64,000 bases of DNA from Lachnospiraceae bacterium (GTDB lineage Bacteria; Bacillota; Clostridia; Lachnospirales; Lachnospiraceae): assembly GCA_015057525.1 (NCBI GenBank), contig SVEE01000006.1, positions 84,937-148,936 on the forward strand, given 5' to 3'. Position numbers and translations under genes: made by a program. The stretch's first letter is position 1, and the number at the start of each line of letters is the position of its first letter. Shown in pieces: positions 63,381 through 64,000 of this stretch. The notes under the pieces were generated by a model that saw only the letters and a list, made by a program, of their open reading frames with translations, did no database searches and was not told the origin of the DNA.

Positions 63381-63992
63381 TTACAATACGCACACCATGA
63401 TATATTCTTCTTGGTTTTCATCAATAATCTCGAAGCCAACATTTTTGTACATCTTCACTGCATAGTTTGCTTTCTGTACTGCCAAGGAAGTTTTCTTATA
63501 TCCTCTGTCTTTTAATTCTGTAAGCATCTGTTTCATCATCTCTGTTCCAATACCGAAACCTCGATATTCTTTATATAGAGATATTGCAAAAGATGGAACT
63601 CCATCTTCTACATGTCCATAGTCATCCATAATACGAACCCAGACAGCACCAACAATCTTTTCTTCCACTTCAGCAACAAAACAAATATCTCCTTCTTGCT
63701 TACCAAAATTCTTCACATAAACCTGTAATTCTGGTTCATTTATAATCTCTTTTGGCGGTGCCTCTACGCCCTCAGGAATAAAAATTGCTTCATACAGAAA
63801 ATCATCCAATAATGCTATTTCCTTGTTGCTCATTTGTCTTATATTATAACTGATTTTACTATGAGAACCAATTAAAGTTCTAATTTGATTTACATCATAT
63901 TCTTTAGCTGGAAGAATAACTGCATTTTTACCTATTATTTCTTTTACTATACGTAATTCTAACTCTTGCCTGTGTTTAAAATGACTGATCAT
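63381..63992 (-). CDS. GNAT-family N-acetyltransferase
   Basis: 203 residues with a GNAT fold. The acetyl-CoA pyrophosphate loop is SLYKEYRGFGIGTEMMKQ near 141-158 (Q/RxxGxG/A). VAEVEEKIVGAVWVRI is the preceding beta strands. The C-terminal NVGFEIIDENQEEYIMV is the usual end. An N-terminal ~50-residue extension is atypical. Substrate unknown. The start is close to the window's right edge, but a complete frame is present. Confidence 0.85.
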   Translation of the reverse strand: MISHFKHRQELELRIVKEIIGKNAVILPAKEYDVNQIRTLIGSHSKISYNIRQMSNKEIALLDDFLYEAIFIPEGVEAPPKEIINEPELQVYVKNFGKQEGDICFVAEVEEKIVGAVWVRIMDDYGHVEDGVPSFAISLYKEYRGFGIGTEMMKQMLTELKDRGYKKTSLAVQKANYAVKMYKNVGFEIIDENQEEYIMVCVL

Positions 63993-64000
63993 ATCCTCAA

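Noticed and set aside
1..64000. tRNA, rRNA, prophage, integrase or intact insertion sequence
   Set aside because: No tRNA cloverleaf, rRNA segment, integrase or IS transposase with terminal repeats was seen. The two Rpn-family proteins are transposase-like by family name only.

Overview
The window is low-GC DNA from an endospore-forming Clostridia, most likely a gut- or rumen-type member of the Lachnospiraceae. Evidence for this: a sporulation/housekeeping block (spoVT, hup, rqcP, yabQ, divIC, spoIIE, tilS, hpt, ftsH), split transketolase, HydE, indolepyruvate oxidoreductase, strong GGAGG ribosome binding sites and AT-rich spacers. Nearly everything is on the minus strand. No rRNA, tRNA, CRISPR array or intact insertion sequence was recognised.

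Layout. 1-8.1 kb: sporulation/division block, cut at the left edge inside ftsH. yabP, spoVB and mazG are not in their usual places. 8.1-12.1 kb: three-gene c-di-GMP operon (PocR sensor, EAL protein, GGDEF protein). 12.3-15.1 kb: purine permease and a sodium symporter. 15.2-17.7 kb: an FHA protein and a Ser/Thr kinase fused to an extracellular CAP-like domain. 17.8-20.6 kb: BtuFCD/FecBCD-type ABC transporter. 20.7-27.0 kb: asparaginase, acyltransferase, CorA, YlmH and a copper ATPase with a CopZ chaperone fused at its C-terminus. 27.1-32.6 kb: hydE-nadA-mnmA operon, an Rpn-like nuclease, and serine acetyltransferase. 32.7-40.6 kb: aromatic 2-oxoacid set (ACT, PaaK, IorB, IorA), an alanine/sodium symporter and SulP. 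40.9-47.7 kb: small regulators, Mrp ATPase, DRE-TIM aldolase, secreted PPC-domain protein, WXG100 protein and a second Rpn-like protein. 47.7-48.2 kb: gene-free, with a compact inverted-repeat/three-way-junction element. 48.2-57.5 kb: ribose uptake and use, rbsR-D-A-C-B-K followed by fsa and split transketolase. RbsB is an internal tandem duplication. 57.6-64 kb: lipid kinase, small zinc-ribbon protein, a probable Mn2+ riboswitch in front of a decayed P-type ATPase, a lipoprotein, a truncated sugar-binding protein joined to a LuxR HTH tail, an ArAE exporter and a GNAT acetyltransferase.

The signals most worth following are: the CopA-CopZ fusion with a preserved internal ribosome binding site; the two-lobed tandem RbsB; the element at 47951-48100; the orphan yybP-ykoY-like riboswitch whose ATPase has been deleted down to its C-terminus; the spoVT leader in which one hairpin is both terminator and Shine-Dalgarno mask; and a nearly identical ~50-bp promoter shared by hydE-nadA-mnmA and cysE. 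All calls come from reading the sequence only. No database search or folding program was run.
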